64,000 nt of DNA from Granulibacter bethesdensis (GTDB lineage Bacteria; Pseudomonadota; Alphaproteobacteria; Acetobacterales; Acetobacteraceae). The stretch lies in contig NZ_CP018192.1 in the NCBI RefSeq assembly GCF_001889525.1, positions 186,001 through 250,000 on the forward strand, in the 5' to 3' direction. Below, piece by piece: positions 8,193-16,211 of the stretch. The notes beneath the pieces were generated by a model that was not told the DNA's origin, did not search any database, and saw nothing but the letters and a program-made list of their open reading frames with translations. Positions within the stretch are counted from its first letter, which is position 1, and every line of letters starts with the position of its first letter. Both the position numbers and the translations under genes were made by a program.

Positions 8193-9146
8193 ATGCCCCG
8201 TGGCGATCTCTTTCCGGATATAGGTCCGAACGAAACCGGCTACCTGCCGTTGTCAGGTGGCCATGTCATGTATTGGGAGCAGGTGGGAAATCCTCACGGC
8301 GTCCCGGTGCTGTTCCTGCATGGTGGTCCGGGGGCGGGGGCGGGCACGGTCCATCGCCGTTTTTTTGACCCCGTTTACTGGCGGGCTGTGATTTTTGATC
8401 AGCGCGGAGCGGGGCGGTCCCGTCCGCTGGGCAGTCTGGCGCGCAATACCACGCAGGATCTGATAGAAGACATAGAACTGCTGCGCGTTCATCTCGGCGT
8501 CGAACGCTGGTTGCTGTTCGGCGGTTCCTGGGGATCGACCCTGGCGCTGGCCTATGCTCAGGCACATCCGGACAGGGTGCTGGGCTGTGTGCTGCGCGGC
8601 ATTTTTCTGGGCCGTAAGCAGGAGGTCGAATGGTTTCTCTATGGTCTTCGCCAGGTATTTCCAGAGGCATATGCCGCTTTCGCCAATTTCCTGCCTCCTA
8701 AAGAGAGGCACGATCTGCTGGCCGGTTATATCCGCCGGTTGAACGATGCTGATCCTGCGGTGCATATGCCCGCGGCGCAGGCATGGTCTTTGTATGAAGG
8801 CTCGTGCAGCACATTGCTGCCGAATCCGGATACGGTTGGCTTGTTTGCGCGGGATCGTGGCGCGTTAGGGCTGGCGCGGATCGAGGCGCATTATTTTGCC
8901 AATCGGCTGTTTCTGCCGCCGGAGGGTTTGCTGGGTCATATGGACCGTATCGCCACCCTCCCCGCCGAGATCGTGCAGGGCCGCTACGACATGATCTGCC
9001 CGGCCTATTCCGCCTTTGACCTTGCCGCGTGCTGGCCGGCCGCGAAACTGACTGTGATTCCCGATGCCGGACATTCCGCGCTGGAACCCGGGATCAGGCG
9101 TGCACTGGTAGCAGCGGTGGAGCGTTTCCGCCGTCAGATCGGCTGA
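8193..9146 (+). CDS. pip: Proline iminopeptidase (prolyl aminopeptidase), alpha/beta-hydrolase
   Basis: Cytosolic S33-family peptidase that releases N-terminal proline. The 317-residue length is standard. Visible motifs are the oxyanion HGGPGAGAG, FDQRGAGRSRP, the nucleophile elbow GGSWGSTLALAYAQ (Ser near residue 111), the acidic residue in GRYDMICP and the catalytic His in DAGHSALEPG. ATG 8193 starts close to the divergent DUF423 promoter region. A terminator-like hairpin follows at 9168-9191. Confidence 0.94.
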   Translation: MPRGDLFPDIGPNETGYLPLSGGHVMYWEQVGNPHGVPVLFLHGGPGAGAGTVHRRFFDPVYWRAVIFDQRGAGRSRPLGSLARNTTQDLIEDIELLRVHLGVERWLLFGGSWGSTLALAYAQAHPDRVLGCVLRGIFLGRKQEVEWFLYGLRQVFPEAYAAFANFLPPKERHDLLAGYIRRLNDADPAVHMPAAQAWSLYEGSCSTLLPNPDTVGLFARDRGALGLARIEAHYFANRLFLPPEGLLGHMDRIATLPAEIVQGRYDMICPAYSAFDLAACWPAAKLTVIPDAGHSALEPGIRRALVAAVERFRRQIG

Positions 9147-9167
9147 GCATGCCTGATCGTTTCAGGC

Positions 9168-9191
9168 CCGTTGGCTTCAATGGCTTTTTTT
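9168..9191 (+). terminator. Candidate terminator after pip
   Basis: CCGTTG-GCTT-CAATGG (one G-T pair) followed by CTTTTTTT. The stem is short, but the T-run and the position 22 bases after the pip stop fit rho-independent termination. Confidence 0.5.
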
Positions 9192-9214
9192 AAAGTTTTT
9201 AGGAATTGCAGAGC

Positions 9215-9892
9215 ATGACCGCTCTTTCTGCTTCCACGCGCGCCCGTTTGTTGCTTGGCACCCGCCGCTATTCCTCCTGGTCGTTGAGGGGCTGGCTGGC
9301 GGTGAAGCTGGCAGGGATCGAGGCGGAGGAGGTGGTCTATAAACTGGCTGGGGGGCATACGCCGGAGGTGAAGCAGGCTTCTCCCAGTGGTTGTGTGCCG
9401 GTGCTGGAAGTGAAGGGGCAGCCGATTTGGGACAGTCTGGCGATCTGCGAATATTGCGCCGAGATCCAGCCTGCGTTGTGGCCGTCCGACTCCATGATCC
9501 GTGCCCAGGCGCGCAGCCTGGCGGCTGAAATGCATTCCGGTTTCCGGGAATTGCGCATCGCCATGCCGATGAATGTCTGCCGCCGTTTTCCGGGGCTGAT
9601 GTTCAATGAGGCGGTGTTGGCCGATCTTGCGCGCATCGATCAGGTCTGGAGCGAAACACGGGCGCGGTTCGGGGCAGATGGCCCCTATCTTTATGGTGCG
9701 GCATTGACGGTTGCCGACATCATGTATGCGCCGGTGGTGGCACGCTTTCTGACGTATGATGTGCCGCTTTCTGAAGCGGCTGCGTCTTACCGGGATGCGG
9801 TGCGGATGCATCCGCTGATGCAGCAATGGTATGCGGCGGCAGAGGCCGAACCTGAATCCTGGCATCTGCCGAAATATGAGCAGATCGTCTGA
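9215..9892 (+). CDS. Glutathione S-transferase family protein
   Basis: A 225-residue protein with an N-terminal thioredoxin-like half (LLLGTRRYSSWSLRGWLAVKLAG) and the conserved cis-Pro region SGCVPVLEVKGQPIWDSLAICEY. The C-terminal helical half holds the N-capping-like AALTVADIMYAPVVARF. The Ser-Trp-Ser near residues 20-22 sits where the catalytic Ser or Tyr usually lies, so glutathione conjugation or isomerase activity is plausible; the substrate is unknown. ATG 9215 has AGGA 10 bases upstream, whereas the upstream in-frame TTG at 9206 has none. Confidence 0.85.
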   Translation: MTALSASTRARLLLGTRRYSSWSLRGWLAVKLAGIEAEEVVYKLAGGHTPEVKQASPSGCVPVLEVKGQPIWDSLAICEYCAEIQPALWPSDSMIRAQARSLAAEMHSGFRELRIAMPMNVCRRFPGLMFNEAVLADLARIDQVWSETRARFGADGPYLYGAALTVADIMYAPVVARFLTYDVPLSEAAASYRDAVRMHPLMQQWYAAAEAEPESWHLPKYEQIV

Positions 9893-9897
9893 TCCCC

Positions 9898-11214
9898 GTG
9901 AACACTGTTTCCCGTGCGGCGGTCAGCGCCGGCATTGAACGTGTCTCGGTGGTGGCGTTACTGCTGCTGCCGATTTTTCTGACGCATGGGCGCGGGATTG
10001 CGGAATGTCTGATGTCAGGCATTGCGGCCCTGTTCCTGATCCGCTCGGCGCTGGCCCATGAATGGGGATGGTTCCGTACTGGCTGGCTGAAGATTGGTCT
10101 GTTGTGGTGGGGATGGCTGGTGCTGTGTTCCCTGCCGATCGGCAGTCTGGGGCAGGGGGGACTTTCTTCCCTGTTGCAGGCGGTGCTGACAGTCAGAGTC
10201 CTGATTTTTGTGGCGGCGCTGGAGCATCTGCTGCTGCGTGGGGAGCAGGTGAGGCTGTGGCTGCGGCGGCTGTTGGAAATCACGTTTTTCTATATGGCTG
10301 CCCAGACGGCTTTTCAGTTCGTAACCGGCCATAATATGTTCGGCTGGCCGCGTGGTCCCGATGGGGAGTTGACTGGTCCTTATCAGCATCCCCGTGCGGC
10401 CCCTCCTTACTCCCGTCTGCTGTTTCCTGTGCTGTTGCCTATGCTGATGCAGGCGTTGCGCGCACCATGGCAGCCGGCTGGTGTCTTGCGCATTGTGCTG
10501 GCTGCCGGCTCGGTCGGTTTGCTTGTGTTGATGGGGGAGCGGATGCCGCTGCTGCTGGTTCTGGGGCCGGGGCTGGGTGTGGCATTCATCTATCTGCGGC
10601 GTTTGCGTCTTCCGCTGGCGGCGCTGGCGGTGCTGGCCGGATGTCTGGTGGCGGCTTCTCCGGTGATTTCACCTCAGGTGCACCATCGGCTGGTGGAAAA
10701 GTTCAGTCAGCAGATGGGCGCCTTCGGAGGCAGCCATTACGGGCAGATTCTCAGCCGCTCTCTGGTGATGGCGGCGGATAATCCGCTGACGGGAAGGGGC
10801 TTTGACGGATTCCGCACTGGCTGTGACGATCCGCATTATTTCGGCGTGCGTTCTGTTGGGCGGGCACTGGGAGATTGCTCAACCGATGGGGGAGGCGCCG
10901 CGATCTGCGTGCAGCATCCGCACAATCATTATCTGCAGGCGCTGACAGATGCCGGTTATCCGGGGCTGCTGCTGTTTTCAGCACTGGTGATCGCATGGGT
11001 GGTGGCACTGGCGCGAGGGCTTTATCGCCATCCCACGCCGCTGCGGGTTGGTTTGCTGGCAGCCGTGCTGATCCAGGAATGGCCGCTCGCCTCCGCCAGC
11101 AGTGTGACATCCATGCCTCTTTCCGGCTGGTTCTTCCTGCTGCTTGGCTTCGGTCTGGCGGAGGCAAGGCTGGCTCTTGGATCAGACAAGGAACGCGTTA
11201 TCTCTGCTTCGTAG
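9898..11214 (+). CDS. O-antigen ligase / Wzy-like membrane protein
   Basis: A 438-residue polytopic membrane protein with about ten hydrophobic segments. The large periplasmic loop near residues 270-345 ends in [21 protein letters not shown], the signature of the O-antigen ligase (PF04932) superfamily. Members either attach O-polysaccharide to lipid A-core (WaaL) or polymerise repeat units (Wzy); sequence alone does not decide. The GTG start at 9898 lies 5 bases after the GST stop and lacks a strong ribosome site, suggesting translation coupled to the upstream gene. It is functionally linked to the WbpL/M/E-like genes 2-6 kb upstream. Confidence 0.82.
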   Translation: MNTVSRAAVSAGIERVSVVALLLLPIFLTHGRGIAECLMSGIAALFLIRSALAHEWGWFRTGWLKIGLLWWGWLVLCSLPIGSLGQGGLSSLLQAVLTVRVLIFVAALEHLLLRGEQVRLWLRRLLEITFFYMAAQTAFQFVTGHNMFGWPRGPDGELTGPYQHPRAAPPYSRLLFPVLLPMLMQALRAPWQPAGVLRIVLAAGSVGLLVLMGERMPLLLVLGPGLGVAFIYLRRLRLPLAALAVLAGCLVAASPVISPQVHHRLVEKFSQQMGAFGGSHYGQILSRSLVMAADNPLTGRGFDGFRTGCDDPHYFGVRSVGRALGDCSTDGGGAAICVQHPHNHYLQALTDAGYPGLLLFSALVIAWVVALARGLYRHPTPLRVGLLAAVLIQEWPLASASSVTSMPLSGWFFLLLGFGLAEARLALGSDKERVISAS

Positions 11215-11252
11215 AAAACGGCGTCGGTGCAAGCCGCATGACAGGAAAGACA

Positions 11253-12242
11253 ATGACCATGACAGACACAGCTGCTTCCGCTCCGCCACACATTCCCGTC
11301 ACTGTGCTGACCGGCTTTCTGGGTGCCGGTAAAACGACATTGCTCAACCGCATCCTCACGGAGCCACATGGCAAGAAATTTGCCGTGGTGATCAATGAAT
11401 TCGGTGAGCTGGGCGTGGATAACGACCTCGTCGTCGATGCGGATGAGGAAGTGTTCGAAATGAACAATGGCTGTGTCTGCTGCACAGTGCGTGGTGATCT
11501 GATCCGCATCATCTCCGGGCTGATGAAGCGGCGTGGGCGTTTCGATGGTATTATCGTCGAGACCACCGGTCTCGCTAATCCCGCCCCGGTCGCACAGACT
11601 TTCTTCATGGATGAGGATGTGCGGCGTAATGCCCGGCTGGATGCGATCGTGACGGTGGTGGATTCCCGACATTTGCCGCGTCAGCTGGAAGAAAGCACGG
11701 AGGCGGTGACCCAGATCGCGTTCGCGGATGTCATCATCCTCAACAAGACCGATCTTGCCACGCCGGAAGAACTGGATGCGCTGGAGGCAAGAATAAAGGC
11801 CATCAACCCGCATACCGTGATCCGTCGCGCCCACCGCGCCGATGTGCCGGTCACTGAACTGCTTGGACTGGACGCATTCAGTCTGGATCGCATTCTGGCA
11901 AACGACCCTGATTTCCTCGATCATGACTCGCATGATCATTCGGAGGGGGTGACAAGCATCAGCCTGGAAGTGAATGGGCCCCTCGATCCGCAGAAATTCA
12001 ATGCGTGGATTGCCGAGCTGCTTCAGACCAAAGGGCAGGATCTGCTGCGCACCAAGGGAATTTTACACTATGCTGGTGAAGATAAACGCTTTGCGTTTCA
12101 AGCCGTGCATATGCTGGCGGATGGCGATTACATCGGCCCGGCGGAGCCGGGGCAGCGCAGCCGGATCGTGTTTATCGGCCGCGATCTGAACCGCCCGCAA
12201 TTGCGGCGCGGTTTTGAGGCATGCCGTGCGGCGGTATCATGA
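11253..12242 (+). CDS. COG0523 (CobW/ZNG1-type) metallochaperone GTPase
   Basis: G3E-family GTPase thought to deliver a metal (zinc, cobalt or iron) to client enzymes. Walker [13 protein letters not shown] lies near residue 21, the metal-binding GCVCCT in [13 protein letters not shown] near 72, and the G4 motif NKTD near 163. A short His/Asp cluster [10 protein letters not shown] near 227 is typical of metal handling in this family. The C-terminal CobW_C domain follows ([18 protein letters not shown]). ATG 11253 has AGGAAAG just upstream; 11238 and 11259 are alternatives. Its stop overlaps the start of the WD40 gene (ATGA), so the two are translationally coupled. Confidence 0.9.
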   Translation: MTMTDTAASAPPHIPVTVLTGFLGAGKTTLLNRILTEPHGKKFAVVINEFGELGVDNDLVVDADEEVFEMNNGCVCCTVRGDLIRIISGLMKRRGRFDGIIVETTGLANPAPVAQTFFMDEDVRRNARLDAIVTVVDSRHLPRQLEESTEAVTQIAFADVIILNKTDLATPEELDALEARIKAINPHTVIRRAHRADVPVTELLGLDAFSLDRILANDPDFLDHDSHDHSEGVTSISLEVNGPLDPQKFNAWIAELLQTKGQDLLRTKGILHYAGEDKRFAFQAVHMLADGDYIGPAEPGQRSRIVFIGRDLNRPQLRRGFEACRAAVS

Positions 12243-13279
12243 GCGGGGAGATGGATGAGGACTTCCTGCTGACGTCCCGCGGGCAGCAGGTACAGCTTGG
12301 AGCCTATGCAATCGGTGTGGCATTCAGCCAGTCGCATGTGGCCTTTGCGGCGGCGGATGGCTGTGTCCACGTGCTGTCTTTGTCCGATCCGACTGAAAAA
12401 ATTCAGATCAGGACGCATGAGGACGGACTACTTTCTTTCTGTGCTTCTCCCGCGGGGGATGGCTTTCTGTCTGGCGGCGATGACGGCCAGTTACGTCTGA
12501 TCCGGTCTGACTGGACGGTGGAGACATTGGCCGGTTTCAAGGGCAAATGGATAGAGACCATCGCCGTGCATCCGGATCGTAAACTCGGAGTGATTGCCTG
12601 TACGGCAGGCCGGGCGGTGCATGTTTTCAATGCACAGGGAAAGCTGCTGAAAACGCTTGAGCATGCGTCCACGGTCACCGGGCTGACTTTTGATGCGAAG
12701 GGCAAGCGTTTGTTTGCCTCCCACTATAATGGCGTCAGCATCTGGTATGTGGCGTCCAAAACCGACAACCCTCGTGTTCTCGCGTGGAAAGGGAGCCATA
12801 CCGGTGTGGCCGTGCATCCGGCAGCGGAAGCGGTGGTGACATCCATGCAGGAAAACTCTCTGCATGGCTGGCGGCTGAGTGACGGGCATCACATGCGTAT
12901 GAGCGGCTATCCCGCCAAAACACGGTCGCTGTCTTTTTCCAGAAGCGGTCGATGGCTGGCGAGTTCCGGGGCCGAAGCCATTGTGCTGTGGCCGTTTTTC
13001 GGTGGTGGTCCGATGGGCAAACAGCCCATGGAACTGGCACCAATTCCGGATGGTTTGTGCACGGCGGTAGCCTGCCACCCGCGTCATGAGGCGGTGGCGG
13101 CAGGATACTCCGACGGGCTGGCTGTCATGGCCGATATTGAATCTGGTCGTATTCTGCCGATCTGTGCACCTGGTCGTGGAGAGATCACTGTGCTGCGATG
13201 GAGCCCGGATGGGCGTCATCTTGCATTCGGCACTGAAACTGGCTTTGCCGCCTGGATCGATTTCTCACGGCAGGACTAG
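12239..13279 (+). CDS. WD40-repeat beta-propeller protein
   Basis: A 346-residue protein without a signal peptide, made of about six or seven WD-like blades. Examples are [66 protein letters not shown] and [20 protein letters not shown]40 propellers act as protein-interaction platforms; no enzymatic function is implied. The ATG at 12239 overlaps the GTPase stop, implying that the propeller works with the metallochaperone, perhaps as adaptor to a client protein. That role is inference. Confidence 0.85.
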   Translation: MSGEMDEDFLLTSRGQQVQLGAYAIGVAFSQSHVAFAAADGCVHVLSLSDPTEKIQIRTHEDGLLSFCASPAGDGFLSGGDDGQLRLIRSDWTVETLAGFKGKWIETIAVHPDRKLGVIACTAGRAVHVFNAQGKLLKTLEHASTVTGLTFDAKGKRLFASHYNGVSIWYVASKTDNPRVLAWKGSHTGVAVHPAAEAVVTSMQENSLHGWRLSDGHHMRMSGYPAKTRSLSFSRSGRWLASSGAEAIVLWPFFGGGPMGKQPMELAPIPDGLCTAVACHPRHEAVAAGYSDGLAVMADIESGRILPICAPGRGEITVLRWSPDGRHLAFGTETGFAAWIDFSRQD

Positions 13280-13310
13280 GCGCTTTTTATTTTTTGAATG
13301 TCAGCGCACA

Positions 13311-13347
13311 AAAAACAGCCCCCGATCATAGACCGGGAGCTGTTTTT
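13311..13347. terminator. Bidirectional terminator between the WD40 and TonB-receptor genes
   Basis: AAAAACAGC (13311-13319) pairs with GCTGTTTTT (13339-13347), and an inner CCCG/CGGG extends the stem. A-run and T-run flank both sides, so it can serve both convergent transcripts. Confidence 0.8.
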
Positions 13348-13364
13348 ATAGAAGGGGCTGTTGA

Positions 13365-15530
13365 TTACCAGCGGTATCCGAGAGAGGCAAACACGGCCCG
13401 GCCCTGACCATACCCGCAGGCATTGATGCTGCTGCATGCGGCGACAAATGTTTTATCGGTCAAATTGGTGGCATTTACCTGCAGGCGCCACTGCTTGTAA
13501 TCCGCGTGTGCTACCAGATCGAACAGCAGGAAACTCGGTACCGTGAAGGTGTTGGGTACGGCACCGGCTGTTTCACCAGTATAGCGGGTACCGGCCCCAA
13601 GCCCTACGCTGAGATCTTCGCTGATCGGATAAGTATAATCCAGAAACACGGATGCCATGTGGCTCGCCTGTGCGACGGGTCGTGATCCGGTTGCACCGGC
13701 CACATTGCTCTTTGTAATCAGCGGCTCCTGATAGGTGAAGGCACTGATCAGGGAAAGGTTCCGGGTGATTTTGCCGGTTGCTTCCAGTTCGATGCCGCGG
13801 CTGCGGATCTCGCCCGTCTGCACGCTGAATGTGGGTGCAATCGGGTTCGGAGTCAGCACGTTCTGTTGGTGCAGATCATAGGCCGCCGCCGTGAACAGAA
13901 TGTTGGTCGAGGGAGGCTGATACTTGATGCCGACTTCGACCTGATCACCGGTCAGAGGCTGGAAGCCATTGCCCTGCATATCTGTGCCAGCCTGCGGCAG
14001 GAACGATGTGGAATAGGCTGCGTAGGGTGAGACACCGCTCGGGAATGCATAAAGCAGGGCGGCACGACCGGTGAAAGCCTGATTATCCTGGGAAGCAGTG
14101 GATTTTTTCAGATTGTTCACCGTGGAGGTGGAGGCAAAATCCTGCCGTCCGGTCAGCGTCAGGTGCCAGTTCTGGTAGGAGAGCTGATCCTGCAGATAGA
14201 CACCGGTCTGTGTCTGTGTCTGGTTGGTGCTGGTGAGTGTGACACCGCGCGGGCCTGCGAAAGTCGGCCATGTGAAGCTGCGATAGACAGGTGCAAAAAC
14301 ATCCAGCGTAGGACCGTTGAGGCTCGCGTTACGTTGCTGGTTGGCATTGCTACGGAAATCGACACCCAACAGAATGTCATGGCCGATCGGGCCTGTAGCG
14401 ATCTTGTATTCCGTATTTGTATCCAGCGTCACCGTGTTCATGATAGGTTGTTGCCACATCGCGACGCGGTTCAGTGTACGCAGACTCTGGCCAGCATATC
14501 CATTTCCGTAGATGGAGCGATAATTCAGGTCGATATGGGCAAAGCGCATATTCTGGCGTACCACCCAGTTCGACAGGATATGATGTTCTGCTGCATATCC
14601 GACAGCGATCTGGCGCTTGGAATAAACGTCGAACTGTTCATCGCCATTCAGGAAGTCACGCGGAATCCGACCATTGGGATTGGGCAGGACTGTGCCTTTG
14701 GCGGGAAGGAACTGGGCGGATGATCCTGCATCATCCTGCATGTAGCTGGCCAGCAGGATCACACTGGTATCGGCATCCGGTTTCCACGCAATGGATGGGG
14801 CAACATAAATGCGATTGTTTTTGATATTTTTGTAACCGGTGCCTGAATCGCGCAACAAGGCATTGAAACGCCACAGCAGTGTTCCGCTCTTGTTGAGTTT
14901 CCCCCCCACATCCACCGCACCCTGAATACGACCGAAGGAGCCACCCTGAATCTGCATCTGGTTCTGTTGGTTCAGCCTGGGTGTTTTGCTGACGGCATTG
15001 ATCAGACCGCCGAGATTACCTGAACCATACAGTGGAGAGACCGCTCCACGCAGTACCTCAATGCGTTCCATACCCCATGGCTCGATCTGGAATGCCTGAG
15101 AGGTGGTGGTAATGGGTGTGCGCGTACCGTCCAGATAGACATCCGGGGTAAAGGCACGAATGGAGCCATAGAAGCCCCGCACGTCAGCGCCATATGAATC
15201 CGCATTGACGCCTGCCGTATAGCGAAGCGCTTCAGTGATACTGCGCGTATTGAGTACCTGCATGCGGTCCTGGGTAATAACCGTCACGGCTTGCGGTGTT
15301 TCCAGAATAGGCGTGTCGGTTTTCGTGGCGCTGGTATCGCGCGTTGCCAGAAATCCCTGCACCGGGGTGCTGGCGGTCGTTTTCTGCCCCTGTACGGACA
15401 GGGTGGGTAAGGCCGATGTCTCGGCCTGCGCAGTTTTCTGTGCCGCGCTGTCGGCCTGTGCCTGATGCATGACAGCCAGCATTCCGGCTGTCATGGCGGC
15501 ATTGGCGAGAAGAAGGGCTTTGAGTTTCAT
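13365..15530 (-). CDS. TonB-dependent siderophore receptor
   Basis: Outer-membrane receptor of 721 residues for ferric-siderophore-type uptake. It has an N-terminal signal peptide (MKLKALLLANAAMTAGMLAV, cleavage near QAQA-DSA) and a TonB-box-like LPTLSVQG. The plug domain (ETPQAVTVITQDRMQVLNTR near residue 78, then LDGTRTP and ERIEVLRGAVSPLYGSGNLGG) precedes a 22-strand-type barrel ending in an aromatic residue (ASLGYRW). The ligand is unknown; the overall form resembles the FhuA/FpvA-type siderophore group. A Fur-box-like site lies 64-89 bases upstream, consistent with iron repression. No siderophore biosynthesis genes are nearby. Confidence 0.94.
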   Translation of the reverse strand: MKLKALLLANAAMTAGMLAVMHQAQADSAAQKTAQAETSALPTLSVQGQKTTASTPVQGFLATRDTSATKTDTPILETPQAVTVITQDRMQVLNTRSITEALRYTAGVNADSYGADVRGFYGSIRAFTPDVYLDGTRTPITTTSQAFQIEPWGMERIEVLRGAVSPLYGSGNLGGLINAVSKTPRLNQQNQMQIQGGSFGRIQGAVDVGGKLNKSGTLLWRFNALLRDSGTGYKNIKNNRIYVAPSIAWKPDADTSVILLASYMQDDAGSSAQFLPAKGTVLPNPNGRIPRDFLNGDEQFDVYSKRQIAVGYAAEHHILSNWVVRQNMRFAHIDLNYRSIYGNGYAGQSLRTLNRVAMWQQPIMNTVTLDTNTEYKIATGPIGHDILLGVDFRSNANQQRNASLNGPTLDVFAPVYRSFTWPTFAGPRGVTLTSTNQTQTQTGVYLQDQLSYQNWHLTLTGRQDFASTSTVNNLKKSTASQDNQAFTGRAALLYAFPSGVSPYAAYSTSFLPQAGTDMQGNGFQPLTGDQVEVGIKYQPPSTNILFTAAAYDLHQQNVLTPNPIAPTFSVQTGEIRSRGIELEATGKITRNLSLISAFTYQEPLITKSNVAGATGSRPVAQASHMASVFLDYTYPISEDLSVGLGAGTRYTGETAGAVPNTFTVPSFLLFDLVAHADYKQWRLQVNATNLTDKTFVAACSSINACGYGQGRAVFASLGYRW

Positions 15531-15593
15531 CTGAAATTCTCCGGCTCACGTGGCAACGGCGCTTACCGGAAACGCTTCCCCTTTTGGAAGAGG

Positions 15594-15619
15594 TAATGAT
15601 TATAATAATCGTTCTCATT
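15594..15619 (-). promoter_or_regulatory. Fur-box-like operator before the TonB-dependent receptor
   Basis: On the minus strand the site reads AATGAGAACGATTATTATAA followed by TCATTA. The core TGAGAAC-G-ATTATTA (15603-15617) matches the 7-1-7 Fur pattern at 11 of 14 positions, and overlapping AT-rich half-sites extend it. Its position upstream of a siderophore receptor supports the assignment. Confidence 0.65.
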
Positions 15620-15632
15620 TAAAGTTGATTGT

Positions 15633-15658
15633 AAAGCGTTGCTAAATGGCAACGCTTT
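15633..15658 (-). terminator. Hairpin ending the sox operon
   Basis: AAAGCGTTGC-TAAATG-GCAACGCTTT is a perfect 10-bp stem with a 6-base loop, 38 bases after the soxG stop and before the Fur-box-like site. It has only a weak T-run on the minus strand, but its position fits a transcription barrier between the sox operon and the receptor gene. Confidence 0.55.
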
Positions 15659-15695
15659 AAGGAGATTGTGGTGATTGCCGATTGTTCATCTGTGG

Positions 15696-16211
15696 TTAAC
15701 CGGCCTGCCACTCGCGGGCGGCTTCGGTGATCATGGCGATGGCGTAGTCCGCATAGCTGCGGGGAATGGCAAGATGGAAACCGTTTTCCTGATCGGAATG
15801 CCATATCTGCACGGTGACGTGGGCCATGGTGGTGATGGCTGTATCCTCCGGGCCGAAACTGCGTGGATGCAGATCGATCGGGACCAGTTTCGCCAGCACA
15901 TCCCTGACGGCAGTGCCGGAGAGATGGAGAATCACCCGTCCATCCCCCTGTTCCGTGACCGAGGCATTGCTACCGGCGGCAGCCTGTATGTTCGATGCAA
16001 GGCCAGGATCATGACCGATGACCAGATACTGTCTGCTGCTGTTCCACAGCATCTCCATACCGGGTACGGCGCTGCGCTTTCCGGTCTCGGGCAGGGGGAT
16101 GCCGTACCCGATGAGGAAGGCATCCCGCAGGGCGGAATGGCCATTCCGTCTGGTGCTGACCAGCGCGATGGCCCGGTTCTGTTCCGTCATCACAAAAGGT
16201 GTTTCAGACAT
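15696..16211 (-). CDS. soxG: Sarcosine oxidase gamma subunit
   Basis: Smallest globular subunit of the heterotetrameric sarcosine oxidase, with GcvT-like character. The 171-residue protein has the family stretch VILHLSGTAVRDVLAKLVPIDLHPRSF and ends with a helix (RSYADYAIAMITEAAREW). ATG 16211 overlaps the soxA stop by 8 bases, as usual in soxBDAG operons. The frame is open much further upstream (to 16409), but that part lies inside soxA and is a shadow. It is the last gene of the operon. Confidence 0.88.
   Translation of the reverse strand: MSETPFVMTEQNRAIALVSTRRNGHSALRDAFLIGYGIPLPETGKRSAVPGMEMLWNSSRQYLVIGHDPGLASNIQAAAGSNASVTEQGDGRVILHLSGTAVRDVLAKLVPIDLHPRSFGPEDTAITTMAHVTVQIWHSDQENGFHLAIPRSYADYAIAMITEAAREWQAG

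Noticed and set aside
10875-11252. Long N-terminal extension of the COG0523 GTPase
   Set aside because: The frame is open but overlaps the ligase gene; the GTPase fold starts near residue 15 after ATG 11253, where AGGAAAG precedes.
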